The translations under genes were made by a program, and so were the position numbers. The notes under the pieces were generated by a model. The model searched no databases, was not told the DNA's origin, and was given only the letters and a program-made list of their open reading frames with translations. This document shows positions 20,768 through 29,761 of a DNA stretch of 64,000 bases, piece by piece (positions within the stretch are counted from its first letter, which is position 1; each line of letters begins with the position of its first letter). Origin of the DNA: Citrobacter enshiensis (GTDB lineage: Bacteria > Pseudomonadota > Gammaproteobacteria > Enterobacterales > Enterobacteriaceae); NCBI RefSeq assembly GCF_029338175.1, contig NZ_CP119862.1, positions 744,001-808,000 of the forward strand. The letters run 5' to 3'.

Positions 20768-20899
20768 ATGAAAAAGAAACCGGTCGCGCAGTCGGAGCGT
20801 CAGCACTATCCGCTGGAAAATCCGCCTGTTTATGGGTTGTTATCGCGTCTTCGGACTGCGATAGTAGTCAACTGTTTTACACTTGTTAATAAAATCTGA
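20768..20899 (+). CDS. yqgB: YqgB, small acid-response protein upstream of speA
   Basis: 43 aa beginning [10 protein letters not shown] and ending NKI, the same length as E. coli YqgB and clearly the same protein. It is basic at the N-terminus with a hydrophobic stretch ([11 protein letters not shown]) near the C-terminus. In E. coli it has been described as an acid-stress-related small protein. Its TGA stop overlaps the speA ribosome binding site (GAGG, 20898-20901), and speA begins 8 bases later. Translation of yqgB is therefore likely to influence speA initiation. Confidence 0.88.
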   Translation: MKKKPVAQSERQHYPLENPPVYGLLSRLRTAIVVNCFTLVNKI

Positions 20900-20907
20900 G
20901 GTTCGCT

Positions 20908-22884
20908 ATGTCTGACGACATTTCTATGGGTTCGCTTTCGTCAGCAGGCGGACAGGGTGTACTACGCTCCATGCAGGAGGTTGCAATGAGTTCCCAGGAA
21001 GCCAGCAAGATGCTGCGTACTTACAATATTGCCTGGTGGGGCAATAACTACTACGACGTCAATGAACTGGGACACATCAGTGTGTGCCCGGACCCGGACG
21101 TCCCCGACGCGCGCGTTGATCTTGCCAAACTGGTAAAAGCGCGCGAAGCGCAAGGCCAGCGTCTGCCTGCATTATTCTGCTTCCCGCAGATCCTGCAACA
21201 CCGTCTGCGTTCGATTAACGCCGCGTTCAAACGTGCGCGTGAATCCTACGGTTACAACGGCGACTATTTCCTCGTTTACCCGATCAAAGTTAACCAGCAC
21301 CGTCGGGTGATTGAATCGCTGATCCATTCCGGCGAGCCGCTGGGACTGGAAGCGGGCTCTAAAGCAGAGCTGATGGCGGTTCTGGCGCATGCCGGAATGA
21401 CCCGTAGCGTGATTGTCTGTAACGGCTACAAAGATCGTGAATATATCCGTCTGGCGCTGATCGGCGAGAAGATGGGCCATAAGGTCTATCTGGTCATTGA
21501 GAAGATGTCGGAAATCGCCATTGTTCTGGATGAAGCCGAGCGTCTGAACGTGATTCCGCGTTTGGGTGTGCGTGCGCGTCTGGCGTCACAAGGCTCCGGC
21601 AAATGGCAGTCTTCAGGCGGTGAAAAATCCAAGTTCGGCCTGGCGGCGACTCAGGTATTGCAACTGGTTGAAACCCTGCGTGAAGCCGGGCGTCTGGACA
21701 GCCTGCAACTGCTGCATTTCCATCTTGGTTCCCAGATGGCGAACATCCGCGACATCGCGACCGGCGTGCGCGAATCTTCGCGATTCTACGTTGAACTGCA
21801 CAAGCTGGGCGTCAATATTCAGTGCTTCGACGTCGGCGGCGGTCTGGGCGTGGATTACGAAGGGACCCGCTCGCAGTCTGACTGTTCCGTAAACTATGGC
21901 CTGAATGAATACGCCAACAACATCATCTGGGCGATTGGCGATGCCTGCGAAGAGAACGGCCTGCCGCATCCGACGGTGATCACCGAATCCGGGCGTGCGG
22001 TGACGGCACACCACACCGTGTTGGTCTCCAACATCATCGGCGTTGAGCGTAACGAATATACCGAACCTACGGCGCCTGGCGAAGATGCTCAGCGCGCGCT
22101 GCAAAGCATGTGGGAAACCTGGCAGGAGATGCACGAACCGGGCACCCGTCGCTCATTGCGCGAATGGCTGCACGACAGCCAGATGGACCTGCATGATATC
22201 CATGTCGGCTACTCTTCCGGGACCTTTAGCCTGCAGGAACGTGCGTGGGCAGAACAGCTTTACCTCAGCATGTGTCACGAAGTGCAGAAACAGCTGGATC
22301 CGCAAAACCGCGCGCATCGCCCGATTATCGACGAACTGCAGGAACGTATGGCGGACAAAGTGTACGTCAACTTCTCGCTGTTCCAGTCAATGCCGGATGC
22401 CTGGGGTATCGACCAGTTATTCCCGGTTCTGCCGCTGGAAGGGCTGGATCAGGTTCCTGAGCGTCGTGCAGTGTTGCTGGATATCACCTGTGATTCCGAC
22501 GGGGCTATCGATCACTACATCGACGGTGACGGTATTGCCACCACCATGCCGATGCCGGAATACGATCCTGAGAATCCGCCAATGCTCGGCTTCTTTATGG
22601 TCGGCGCGTATCAGGAGATCCTCGGCAACATGCATAACCTGTTCGGCGATACCGAAGCAGTTGATGTGTTTGTCTTCCCGGACGGCAGCGTAGAAGTTGA
22701 ACTGTCCGATGAGGGCGACACCGTGGCGGACATGCTGCAATACGTACAGCTGGATCCGAACACGCTGCTGACCCATTTCCGCGATCAGGTAAAACAGACC
22801 GATCTGGACGATGCGTTGCAACAGCAGTTCCTTGAAGAGTTTGAAGCCGGACTCTATGGGTATACTTACCTCGAAGACGAGTAA
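20908..22884 (+). CDS. speA: SpeA, biosynthetic arginine decarboxylase
   Basis: PLP- and Mg-dependent enzyme that converts arginine to agmatine, the first step of the arginine route to putrescine. 658 aa as in E. coli. The alanine-racemase-type barrel carries the PLP lysine in VYPIKVNQH (about residue 127); the Gly-rich phosphate motif is [11 protein letters not shown], and the second active-site region with the catalytic Cys is DITCDSDG. Agmatine then goes to SpeB, encoded 144 bp downstream after a terminator. Confidence 0.98.
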   Translation: MSDDISMGSLSSAGGQGVLRSMQEVAMSSQEASKMLRTYNIAWWGNNYYDVNELGHISVCPDPDVPDARVDLAKLVKAREAQGQRLPALFCFPQILQHRLRSINAAFKRARESYGYNGDYFLVYPIKVNQHRRVIESLIHSGEPLGLEAGSKAELMAVLAHAGMTRSVIVCNGYKDREYIRLALIGEKMGHKVYLVIEKMSEIAIVLDEAERLNVIPRLGVRARLASQGSGKWQSSGGEKSKFGLAATQVLQLVETLREAGRLDSLQLLHFHLGSQMANIRDIATGVRESSRFYVELHKLGVNIQCFDVGGGLGVDYEGTRSQSDCSVNYGLNEYANNIIWAIGDACEENGLPHPTVITESGRAVTAHHTVLVSNIIGVERNEYTEPTAPGEDAQRALQSMWETWQEMHEPGTRRSLREWLHDSQMDLHDIHVGYSSGTFSLQERAWAEQLYLSMCHEVQKQLDPQNRAHRPIIDELQERMADKVYVNFSLFQSMPDAWGIDQLFPVLPLEGLDQVPERRAVLLDITCDSDGAIDHYIDGDGIATTMPMPEYDPENPPMLGFFMVGAYQEILGNMHNLFGDTEAVDVFVFPDGSVEVELSDEGDTVADMLQYVQLDPNTLLTHFRDQVKQTDLDDALQQQFLEEFEAGLYGYTYLEDE

Positions 22885-22957
22885 GGCCGCTGTCAGGTTC
22901 ACTTGAACCTGAGCAATTTAACGGCGATAATTACGCCCAATACGTGATATGCAAATC

Positions 22958-22996
22958 AATCCCTTCCTCGTCGGGCCTAACGACGCGGAGGGGATT
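22958..22996 (+). terminator. intrinsic terminator between speA and speB
   Basis: Long interrupted stem (AATCCCTTCC / GGAGGGGATT around an inner CGTCG/CGACG) followed by a run of T. Some read-through to speB is possible, as both act in one pathway. Confidence 0.8.
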
Positions 22997-23028
22997 TTTT
23001 TTACAGTGATTTTATAAGAGGTCAGGAC

Positions 23029-23949
23029 ATGAGCACTTTAGGTCATCAGTACGATAACTCTCTGGTATCTAACGCGTTTGGTTTTTTACGCCTTCCGATG
23101 AACTTCCAGCCGTACGACAGCGATGCCGACTGGGTGATCACCGGCGTTCCGTTTGATATGGCAACGTCTGGTCGTGCCGGCGGTCGTCACGGTCCGGCGG
23201 CGATCCGTCAGGTATCAACCAACCTGGCCTGGGAGCACAACCGCTTCCCGTGGAACTTCGACATGCGCGAACGCCTGAACGTCGTGGACTGCGGCGATCT
23301 GGTGTATGCGTTTGGCGATGCCCGCGAAATGAGTGAGAAATTACAGGCGCACGCAGAAAAGCTGCTTTCCGCCGGTAAACGTATGCTCTCCTTCGGCGGC
23401 GACCACTTCGTGACGCTGCCGCTGCTGCGCGCGCACGCGAAGCACTTCGGTAAAATGGCGCTGGTGCATTTTGATGCGCATACCGACACCTACGCCAACG
23501 GTTGTGAATTTGACCACGGCACCATGTTCTTTACCGCGCCGAACGAAGGTCTGATCGATCCGAACCATTCTGTGCAGATCGGCATTCGTACCGAGTTCGA
23601 CAAAGATAACGGTTTTACCGTATTGGATGCCTGCCAGGTCAACGATCGTGGCGTGGACGACATTATCGCGCAGGTGAAGCAGATTGTCGGTGATATGCCG
23701 GTCTATCTGACGTTTGATATCGATGCGCTGGATCCGGCCTTTGCGCCTGGCACCGGCACACCGGTGATCGGCGGCCTGACCACCGATCGCGCCATTAAGC
23801 TGGTGCGCGGTCTGAAAGATCTGAATATCGTCGGTATGGACGTGGTCGAAGTGGCTCCGGCCTACGATCAGTCTGAAATCACCGCGCTGGCTGCGGCGAC
23901 CCTGGCGCTGGAAATGCTCTACATCCAGGCGGCGAAGAAAGGCGAATAA
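23029..23949 (+). CDS. speB: SpeB, agmatinase
   Basis: Hydrolyses agmatine to putrescine and urea. 306-aa ureohydrolase with the binuclear manganese motifs SFGGDH (about residues 122-127), HFDAHTDTY (148-156) and [17 protein letters not shown] (229 onward). It completes the arginine-to-putrescine route begun by speA. Confidence 0.98.
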   Translation: MSTLGHQYDNSLVSNAFGFLRLPMNFQPYDSDADWVITGVPFDMATSGRAGGRHGPAAIRQVSTNLAWEHNRFPWNFDMRERLNVVDCGDLVYAFGDAREMSEKLQAHAEKLLSAGKRMLSFGGDHFVTLPLLRAHAKHFGKMALVHFDAHTDTYANGCEFDHGTMFFTAPNEGLIDPNHSVQIGIRTEFDKDNGFTVLDACQVNDRGVDDIIAQVKQIVGDMPVYLTFDIDALDPAFAPGTGTPVIGGLTTDRAIKLVRGLKDLNIVGMDVVEVAPAYDQSEITALAAATLALEMLYIQAAKKGE

Positions 23950-23954
23950 TCGCT

Positions 23955-24026
23955 TGTAGCGCCGGATGCCGCTGACGCTTATCCGGCGCTACAGACAGTG
24001 TGTTTTGTAGGCCGGATAAGGCGTGA
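23955..24026. repeat. BIME between convergent speB and loiP
   Basis: One complete REP hairpin (GTAGCGCCGGATGCCGC...ATCCGGCGCTAC) and a partial second one (GTAGGCCGGATAAGGCG). It fills the gap between the convergent stops of speB and loiP. Confidence 0.88.
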
Positions 24027-24034
24027 TTCAATCG

Positions 24035-24793
24035 TTACTTGATCCCGTCTGTCGTCATACGATCGCGAATATGTTGCGCACGTTCGGCAGACGCGGGGTG
24101 ATCGTCGAACATGGAGCTTTGACGGCCCGCTTCTAACCTGGCCAGTTTCTCAAAGCTGGTGGCCAGCCCCAATGGGTCAATCCCACGTTTACGCAACAGA
24201 TCGTACGAATAGTCATCCGCTTCGGACTCCTGGCGCTGGGAGAACTGCGAGTTCACCAGTTTTTCGCCAAGATCGCCTAATTGCGATTGTGACAGGCTAC
24301 CAACGATACCGCCTGCAGAGGCTGCGGCGACGCGAACGGCGTTAGTGCCCAGTGCAACCTGCATCCCTTTCTTCACGTGACCGAGCGCAACGTGCCCCAT
24401 TTCGTGGCCGATCACCGCCTCGACTTCGTTGTCGGTCATCATATCCATCAGTCCGCTATAGACACGAATACAGCCGTTGGCCATCGCAAACGCGTTCACG
24501 TCTTTCGCCATATACACTTTGTAGTTCACTGGCTGCCCGTTGATGTTGTCACCGAGCGCGGACGCAATTTTGCTCAGACGTTTAGCGTATTCACTGCTGG
24601 CCGGGGCGATGGTTGCCTTACCGTCCATCTCCTGGCATGCCTGGTCGCTCAGTGTTTTGATCTGCGCATCACTCAGGCTATAGGCCTGTAAGGCTTCACT
24701 ACCAGACGTCATCAGCCCGCCTGAATCCATGTTCTGACAACCGGTCAGAGCGAATGCAATTCCACAGGCTAGTAATGCAGAACGAATTTTCAT
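24035..24793 (-). CDS. loiP: LoiP (YggG), M48-family metallopeptidase lipoprotein
   Basis: 252-aa lipoprotein with lipobox LTGC (Cys 19) and the zinc motif HEMGH in AVIGHEMGHVALGH (about residues 129-142); a downstream Glu in SEADDYSYDLL completes the M48 site. In E. coli LoiP is a low-osmolarity-induced outer-membrane protease that interacts with YfgC/BepA and Era. It is divergent from tktA. Confidence 0.96.
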   Translation of the reverse strand: MKIRSALLACGIAFALTGCQNMDSGGLMTSGSEALQAYSLSDAQIKTLSDQACQEMDGKATIAPASSEYAKRLSKIASALGDNINGQPVNYKVYMAKDVNAFAMANGCIRVYSGLMDMMTDNEVEAVIGHEMGHVALGHVKKGMQVALGTNAVRVAAASAGGIVGSLSQSQLGDLGEKLVNSQFSQRQESEADDYSYDLLRKRGIDPLGLATSFEKLARLEAGRQSSMFDDHPASAERAQHIRDRMTTDGIK

Positions 24794-24958
24794 TGTGATT
24801 ATTCCACGTTAATGATTATTGCCATCATCTGAAATTTCCCGCTGTTGAAGAGCAGGGAATTTAGACAAAGTATAAAGAGAATCCTTATAAATGAGCGAGT
24901 AGATTGCGCAACCTACGATCGTGTTCAGGAGATTTCCGAAACGGCAAAAGGATGCTCC

Positions 24959-25087
24959 ATGTACATGGCTCGCGGCTTGGGTTACATTGTTGGCACTTTT
25001 TTCCGGCGTAGCCCAAAACGCGCGGTCGTCAAGTCGTTTGGGTATGGCCTTCATCATCCGATCTGGAGTCAAAATGTCCTCACGTAA
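24959..25087 (+). CDS. putative 42-aa upstream ORF overlapping tktA
   Basis: An ATG at 24959 has an AAAGGA ribosome binding site (24947-24952) six bases upstream. The basic, partly hydrophobic peptide (begins [15 protein letters not shown], ends SQNVLT) stops at 25087, 14 bases inside tktA in another frame. The geometry suggests translational coupling or leader control of tktA. Family and expression are unknown; it may be spurious. Confidence 0.3.
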   Translation: MYMARGLGYIVGTFFRRSPKRAVVKSFGYGLHHPIWSQNVLT

Positions 25088-27065
25088 AGAGCTTGCCAAT
25101 GCTATTCGTGCGCTGAGCATGGACGCAGTACAGAAAGCCAAATCCGGTCATCCGGGTGCCCCGATGGGTATGGCTGACATTGCCGAAGTCCTGTGGCGTG
25201 ATTTCCTGAACCACAACCCTCAGAACCCGGCCTGGGCTGACCGTGACCGCTTCGTGCTGTCTAACGGCCACGGCTCCATGCTGATTTACAGCCTGCTGCA
25301 CCTCACCGGCTATGATCTGCCGATGTCTGAGCTGCAGAACTTCCGTCAGCTGCATTCCAAAACCCCGGGCCACCCGGAAGTGGGTTACACCGCGGGTGTT
25401 GAAACCACTACGGGTCCGCTGGGTCAGGGTATTGCTAACGCAGTCGGTATGGCTATCGCAGAAAAAACGTTGGCAGCGCAGTTTAACCGTCCGGGTCACG
25501 ACATTGTTAACCACTATACCTACGCTTTCATGGGCGATGGCTGCATGATGGAAGGTATCTCTCACGAGGTATGTTCCCTGGCCGGTACGCTGAAACTGGG
25601 TAAACTGGTTGCGTTCTACGATGACAACGGCATCTCTATCGATGGTCATGTTGAAGGCTGGTTCACCGATGATACCGCTAAACGTTTCGAAGCCTACGGC
25701 TGGCACGTGGTGCGTGGTGTTGACGGACATGATGCACAAGCAATTAAACGCGCAGTAGAAGAAGCGCGTGCTGTGACCGACAAACCGTCCCTGCTGATGT
25801 GCAAAACCATCATCGGTTTCGGTTCCCCGAACAAAGCCGGTACGCACGATTCTCACGGTGCGCCGCTGGGCGATGCAGAAATTGCACTGACCCGTGAGCA
25901 ACTGGGCTGGAAACACGCACCGTTCGAAATCCCGTCTGAAATCTACGCGCAGTGGGATGCCAAAGAAGCAGGCCAGGCGAAAGAGTCCGCATGGAACGAG
26001 AAATTCGCCGCTTACGCGAAAGCCTTCCCGCAGGAAGCCGCTGAATTCACCCGTCGTATGAAAGGCGAAATGCCGTCTGACTTCGACGCGAAAGCGAACG
26101 AGTTTATCGCTAAGCTGCAGGCTAACCCGTCCAAAATCGCCAGCCGTAAAGCGTCTCAGAATGCGATCGAAGCGTTTGGTCCGCTGCTGCCAGAATTCCT
26201 CGGCGGTTCCGCTGACCTGGCACCAAGCAACCTGACCCTGTGGTCCGGTTCTAAAGCGATCAACGAAGATACTGCCGGTAACTACATCCATTACGGTGTA
26301 CGTGAATTCGGTATGACCGCTATCGCGAACGGTATTTCCCTGCACGGTGGTTTCCTGCCGTACACCTCTACCTTCCTGATGTTCGTTGAATACGCACGTA
26401 ATGCCGTACGTATGGCAGCGCTGATGAAACAGCGTCAGGTGATGGTCTACACCCACGACTCCATCGGTCTGGGCGAAGATGGCCCGACTCACCAGCCAGT
26501 AGAGCAGGTGGCTTCTCTGCGTGTGACCCCGAACATGTCCACATGGCGTCCGTGTGACCAGGTTGAATCCGCAGTCGCGTGGAAATATGGCGTTGAGCGT
26601 CAGGACGGCCCGACCGCACTGATCCTTTCCCGTCAGAACCTGGCGCAGCAGGATCGTACCGAAGAGCAACTGGCGAACATCGCTCGCGGTGGTTACGTGC
26701 TGAAAGATTGCGCGGGCCAGCCTGAGCTGATCTTCATTGCTACTGGTTCTGAAGTTGAACTGGCCGTGGCTGCCTGGGACAAACTGTCTGCGGAAGGCGT
26801 TAAGGCGCGCGTGGTTTCCATGCCGTCTACCGACGCGTTCGACAAGCAGGATGCCGCTTACCGTGAATCCGTACTGCCGAAAGCCGTTTCCGCACGTGTT
26901 GCTGTGGAAGCCGGTATCGCAGACTACTGGTTCAAGTATGTGGGCCTGAACGGCGCCATCGTCGGCATGACCACCTTCGGTGAGTCTGCACCGGCAGAGC
27001 TGCTGTTTGAAGAGTTCGGCTTCACCGTTGACAACGTCGTTGCCAAAGCGAAATCGCTGCTGTAA
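25074..27065 (+). CDS. tktA: TktA, transketolase A
   Basis: Thiamine-diphosphate enzyme that moves two-carbon units between pentose, tetrose and hexose phosphates. The 663-aa protein has the substrate His in [10 protein letters not shown], the ThDP motif [12 protein letters not shown]...DDNGIS (about residues 154-188), and the Glu of the second domain in [11 protein letters not shown]. The start MSSRKE at 25074 with GGAG upstream matches E. coli; the frame is open 51 codons further upstream, but that segment is not conserved in the family. Highly biased codon use is shared with pgk and fbaA. Confidence 0.98.
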   Translation: MSSRKELANAIRALSMDAVQKAKSGHPGAPMGMADIAEVLWRDFLNHNPQNPAWADRDRFVLSNGHGSMLIYSLLHLTGYDLPMSELQNFRQLHSKTPGHPEVGYTAGVETTTGPLGQGIANAVGMAIAEKTLAAQFNRPGHDIVNHYTYAFMGDGCMMEGISHEVCSLAGTLKLGKLVAFYDDNGISIDGHVEGWFTDDTAKRFEAYGWHVVRGVDGHDAQAIKRAVEEARAVTDKPSLLMCKTIIGFGSPNKAGTHDSHGAPLGDAEIALTREQLGWKHAPFEIPSEIYAQWDAKEAGQAKESAWNEKFAAYAKAFPQEAAEFTRRMKGEMPSDFDAKANEFIAKLQANPSKIASRKASQNAIEAFGPLLPEFLGGSADLAPSNLTLWSGSKAINEDTAGNYIHYGVREFGMTAIANGISLHGGFLPYTSTFLMFVEYARNAVRMAALMKQRQVMVYTHDSIGLGEDGPTHQPVEQVASLRVTPNMSTWRPCDQVESAVAWKYGVERQDGPTALILSRQNLAQQDRTEEQLANIARGGYVLKDCAGQPELIFIATGSEVELAVAAWDKLSAEGVKARVVSMPSTDAFDKQDAAYRESVLPKAVSARVAVEAGIADYWFKYVGLNGAIVGMTTFGESAPAELLFEEFGFTVDNVVAKAKSLL

Positions 27066-27082
27066 TTACGCTGTTTTCGTTA

Positions 27083-27110
27083 AAAACGGGTCGCTCAGGC
27101 GGCCCGTTTT
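27083..27110. terminator. bidirectional terminator between tktA and the ECF operon
   Basis: AAAACGGG/CCCGTTTT stem bounded by A and T runs; serves tktA on the plus strand and the ECF transporter operon on the minus strand, whose last stop is at 27121. Confidence 0.85.
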
Positions 27111-27120
27111 TTTTGAACGC

Positions 27121-27792
27121 TCAGGGTAAAGATAACGGGGATGGGGTTAACAAATGACCTTGTTCAAGGCGAACCACCCGGGGAAAGTGACGCTGTGTAA
27201 ACGCAGCATCATGGCTAATTGCTATCACGCTGGTATCCCGCTGGCGGCAAACCGCGAGCCAGTTCTCGAAGACGGTCAGCCAGTGTGCGTCAAAGTCCCG
27301 GCTGGGTTCATCAAGCATCAGAATGGCGGGCGCCATTGCTTCAAGGCTTGCAACGGCGACCATTCGGCGCTGCGCCGTATGCAGATCCAGCGGATGCGCG
27401 TCGGCAACATCGTCTAACTGACACAATTGCAATGCGGCGGCGGTGCGTTGCGCAACTTCATCCGGCGATCGTTTTTGTAACCGCAATCCAAAGGCGACTT
27501 CTTCTGACACTTTGCTGTGAAACAGTTGGTTTTCGGCTTCCTGAAACAGGACGCCGAACACGTTTGCCCGTTCACGGTTTTTCAGTTGCGCAATCGGTCT
27601 TCCCTGAAGGAGGATGGAACCGGATGACGGGGAGAGCAACCCGGCCATCACTCGCAGCAGCGTGGATTTACCCGCGCCATTATCACCGGTCAGCGCCAGC
27701 CATTCGCCTGTTTTGATCTCCAGTGAGATTGCCCGAAGACAATCGTCCGAGGCTCCCGGCCAGCGATAATTGACCTCAGTTAGCGTTAGCAT
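27121..27792 (-). CDS. ECF-type transporter ATPase subunit with degenerate signature motif
   Basis: 223-aa ABC ATPase. Walker A is GDNGAGKST (36-44), the Q-loop Gln is at 84, Walker B is ILMLDE (157-162) and the switch His is present in AISHD (194). The signature motif is LHTAQ (137-141) where LSGGQ is usual. Its partner ATPase has the opposite pattern, so a heterodimer with one full catalytic site is inferred. Last gene of a five-gene operon, overlapping the partner gene by 7 bases. The substrate is not known; relatives are often labelled cobalt transporters without proof. E. coli K-12 lacks this operon at this locus. Confidence 0.82.
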   Translation of the reverse strand: MLTLTEVNYRWPGASDDCLRAISLEIKTGEWLALTGDNGAGKSTLLRVMAGLLSPSSGSILLQGRPIAQLKNRERANVFGVLFQEAENQLFHSKVSEEVAFGLRLQKRSPDEVAQRTAAALQLCQLDDVADAHPLDLHTAQRRMVAVASLEAMAPAILMLDEPSRDFDAHWLTVFENWLAVCRQRDTSVIAISHDAAFTQRHFPRVVRLEQGHLLTPSPLSLP

Positions 27793-28463
27793 CGTACAGA
27801 CAATTCTCCGTTATGAAGCTGCCAGGTGTGTTGGCAATACGCGAGAAAAGGCGCGGGGTCGCGCTCGAAAAGTATAATCAGCGCCTGTTGCGCCTTCGCC
27901 CAGTCCTGCAAACGCTCCAGCAGCAACTGGGTGGCGTGTGCGGTTAAACGACTGAAGGCTTCATCAAGGATCAGGAGCGTCGGTTGCATCGCTAATGCAC
28001 TGGCAATCACCACGCGTTGCGTCTCCCCGCCGGAGAGCGTTCCAGGATGGCGATGGCGTAGCGTCTGACATGCTGTCAGAGTGAGTGCATGGTCAATACG
28101 GCGCATGATTTCCGCCTCGCTGAGCCCGAGATTTTCCGGACCAAATGCGACTTCTTCTTCCACGCTGAAGGTACAACCGGAAAGCTGCAGGTAAGGCGAC
28201 TGCTGGACGAGCTGAATGGTTTGTGACTGCTCTACCAAAGTGCGCTCGCCGATCGGCGCGCCCAGAAGGTATCCTTTGCCCTCAATCTCGCCAGGCAGAA
28301 AATCGGGGTACCAGCCGGCCATCAGTTGAGCCAGCGTGCTTTTCCCGCTGCCGTTATCACCAAAAATCGCCACCATGCCGGGTTCAGCGTAGTGGAAATT
28401 AACCTTAGACACAGGGCGTGTGGTCTGTGTCGGGTGATAGCAAAACTGTTCTAGCGTAACCAT
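27786..28463 (-). CDS. ECF-type transporter ATPase subunit with intact signature but no switch histidine
   Basis: 225-aa ABC ATPase starting at MVTLEQF, a start that overlaps the upstream permease stop by 13 bases; an in-frame extension of 28 codons into that gene is unlikely. Walker A is GDNGSGKST (35-43), the Q-loop Gln is at 88, the signature is LSGGE (143-147) and Walker B is LLILDE (163-168). Where a His-Asp pair is expected the sequence is LFERDP, with Arg 201 replacing the switch His. This complements the degenerate partner ATPase. Confidence 0.82.
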   Translation of the reverse strand: MVTLEQFCYHPTQTTRPVSKVNFHYAEPGMVAIFGDNGSGKSTLAQLMAGWYPDFLPGEIEGKGYLLGAPIGERTLVEQSQTIQLVQQSPYLQLSGCTFSVEEEVAFGPENLGLSEAEIMRRIDHALTLTACQTLRHRHPGTLSGGETQRVVIASALAMQPTLLILDEAFSRLTAHATQLLLERLQDWAKAQQALIILFERDPAPFLAYCQHTWQLHNGELSVRC

Positions 28464-29158
28464 ATCCAGACTCCCGCTTCCGCCAGCATGAAAAGCACCA
28501 TACTGTAGCGCGCCACACGCTGAAACGTACTGTCCGCTGGCGCCCATAGCGTGGTACGGCGTCGGTGTAATCGAAATGCCCGCATATCCAGTGCTGCGCC
28601 GCGTACCGCCAGATCGTTGAGGGCATTATGTGTCAGAGGAACAATCAGCGCAGGCATGGCGCGAAGCCGCTGATACCAGCCTTCATCCAGCGGCACACCG
28701 CGTGCGCGCTGCGCTTCGTGAATGATCGCCAGTTGTTGCCTGAGCTGTTCTACCACCAGCAGCGGCCCCGCAAACAGATAAGCGACGCCAGGGGGTAAAC
28801 GAGACGCAAACAGCGCGCGGATAAACTGGCGAACCGGCACGTACTGCATCCAAAGTTGTGACGTGGAGACAATCGCCAGAATCCGCAGCCACAACGTGAT
28901 GGCTTGCGCCCAGCGCTGTGGATCGCGCGGCTTACCGCTGATCCACTCGCTAAGCCAGCCGCCGTGCACGAGCCACAGGCCAAATCCCAGCGAAAGCATC
29001 AGCCACGCAACGTATTTTGCCCGCTGACGTGTGGCCTTCACCCCCGCTAAACAGAGAAAGGCGGCTCCGCTGTAGAAAGGAAGTATGGTGTTAGTGGGCA
29101 GCAGCAACGTGGAGCAGGCCGCCAGTGCCCACAGGGTTAACGAGGTGAACGGGTGCAT
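28451..29158 (-). CDS. ECF transporter transmembrane (T) component
   Basis: 235-aa membrane protein of the CbiQ/EcfT type. Hydrophobic segments at the N-terminus are followed by the cytoplasmic coupling region holding the two Ala-Arg-Gly-type motifs, EAQRARGVPLD (ARG at 152-154) and LAVRGAALDMRAF (VRG at 185-187), which dock onto the two ATPases. A last hydrophobic segment closes the protein. Its start overlaps the S-component stop by one base (TAATG). Confidence 0.85.
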   Translation of the reverse strand: MHPFTSLTLWALAACSTLLLPTNTILPFYSGAAFLCLAGVKATRQRAKYVAWLMLSLGFGLWLVHGGWLSEWISGKPRDPQRWAQAITLWLRILAIVSTSQLWMQYVPVRQFIRALFASRLPPGVAYLFAGPLLVVEQLRQQLAIIHEAQRARGVPLDEGWYQRLRAMPALIVPLTHNALNDLAVRGAALDMRAFRLHRRRTTLWAPADSTFQRVARYSMVLFMLAEAGVWIWLR

Positions 29159-29736
29159 TAGCGCACGGCAGACATTGTGGGGAAATGGCGTGTAGTGCGA
29201 AGCGGCAGCTGTCGCAGTAGCATCCAGACGATAACCGCCGTCAGGATCTTATCGACCAGATTGGCACCCAGCACGGTAATGGCGACAGATTCCACCAGAT
29301 TCTGGCCGACAGAGTGCATCCAGGCGATAAACAGATCGGCGCCGCTGCCGGTCACCCCGCCAAAGAGCGCGGTACGCAAGGGTACGGCAACCAGCGTGAC
29401 CGCCAGTGTAATCACCACGCCGCTGGCCACGACTTTCGGTAATGTGCGAAACCAGCCCGCCCGTGCCAGCCATCCAGCGACCAGGCCAATGATCATGGCG
29501 ACGGGCGCGAATGCCGCTGCAATAGGATCGGTCAACAATCCCCAGAGTAGATTAGTCAGTAATCCGGTCAACATACCAATGACGGGACCTAACAGCACTG
29601 CGCTTATCAGGGTGCCGATAGAATCCAGAAAAATGGGCAGTTTCAGCATGCTGATGAGCTGTCCGCCGATCATATTGATGGCTATAGAAATCACAATCAG
29701 TACCAGCGACTGGCTGGAAAATTGACGACGCGCCAT
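29158..29736 (-). CDS. ECF transporter substrate-binding (S) component, substrate unknown
   Basis: 192 aa, strongly hydrophobic with about six membrane segments, the usual S-component size. The block LPIFLDSIGTLISAVLLG followed by GMLTGLLTNLLWG resembles the vitamin-type ECF S-component families. The start MARRQFSS is chosen because the upstream 23 codons of open frame overlap the preceding gene. Neighbouring genes encode the T subunit and two ATPases, so this is a dedicated (group I) ECF system. I cannot name the substrate; no thiamine, cobalamin or other riboswitch was recognised upstream. Confidence 0.78.
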   Translation of the reverse strand: MARRQFSSQSLVLIVISIAINMIGGQLISMLKLPIFLDSIGTLISAVLLGPVIGMLTGLLTNLLWGLLTDPIAAAFAPVAMIIGLVAGWLARAGWFRTLPKVVASGVVITLAVTLVAVPLRTALFGGVTGSGADLFIAWMHSVGQNLVESVAITVLGANLVDKILTAVIVWMLLRQLPLRTTRHFPTMSAVR

Positions 29737-29761
29737 AAAAAACCTCTTACCAGGTGAAGGA

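Noticed and set aside
20439-20806. two overlapping minus-strand ORFs of 88 and 113 codons upstream of yqgB
   Set aside because: They overlap each other in different frames and lie opposite the yqgB leader; neither has a convincing ribosome binding site or a domain.
24921-25073. 51-codon in-frame N-terminal extension of tktA
   Set aside because: Transketolases start at [10 protein letters not shown]; the extension is not conserved and lacks a ribosome binding site at its start. The overlapping ORF in another frame is the better candidate there.
25080-26669. 529-codon open frame opposite tktA
   Set aside because: Shadow of strong codon bias in tktA; the product resembles no family and is rich in Arg, Phe, Val and Thr as expected from reversed codons.
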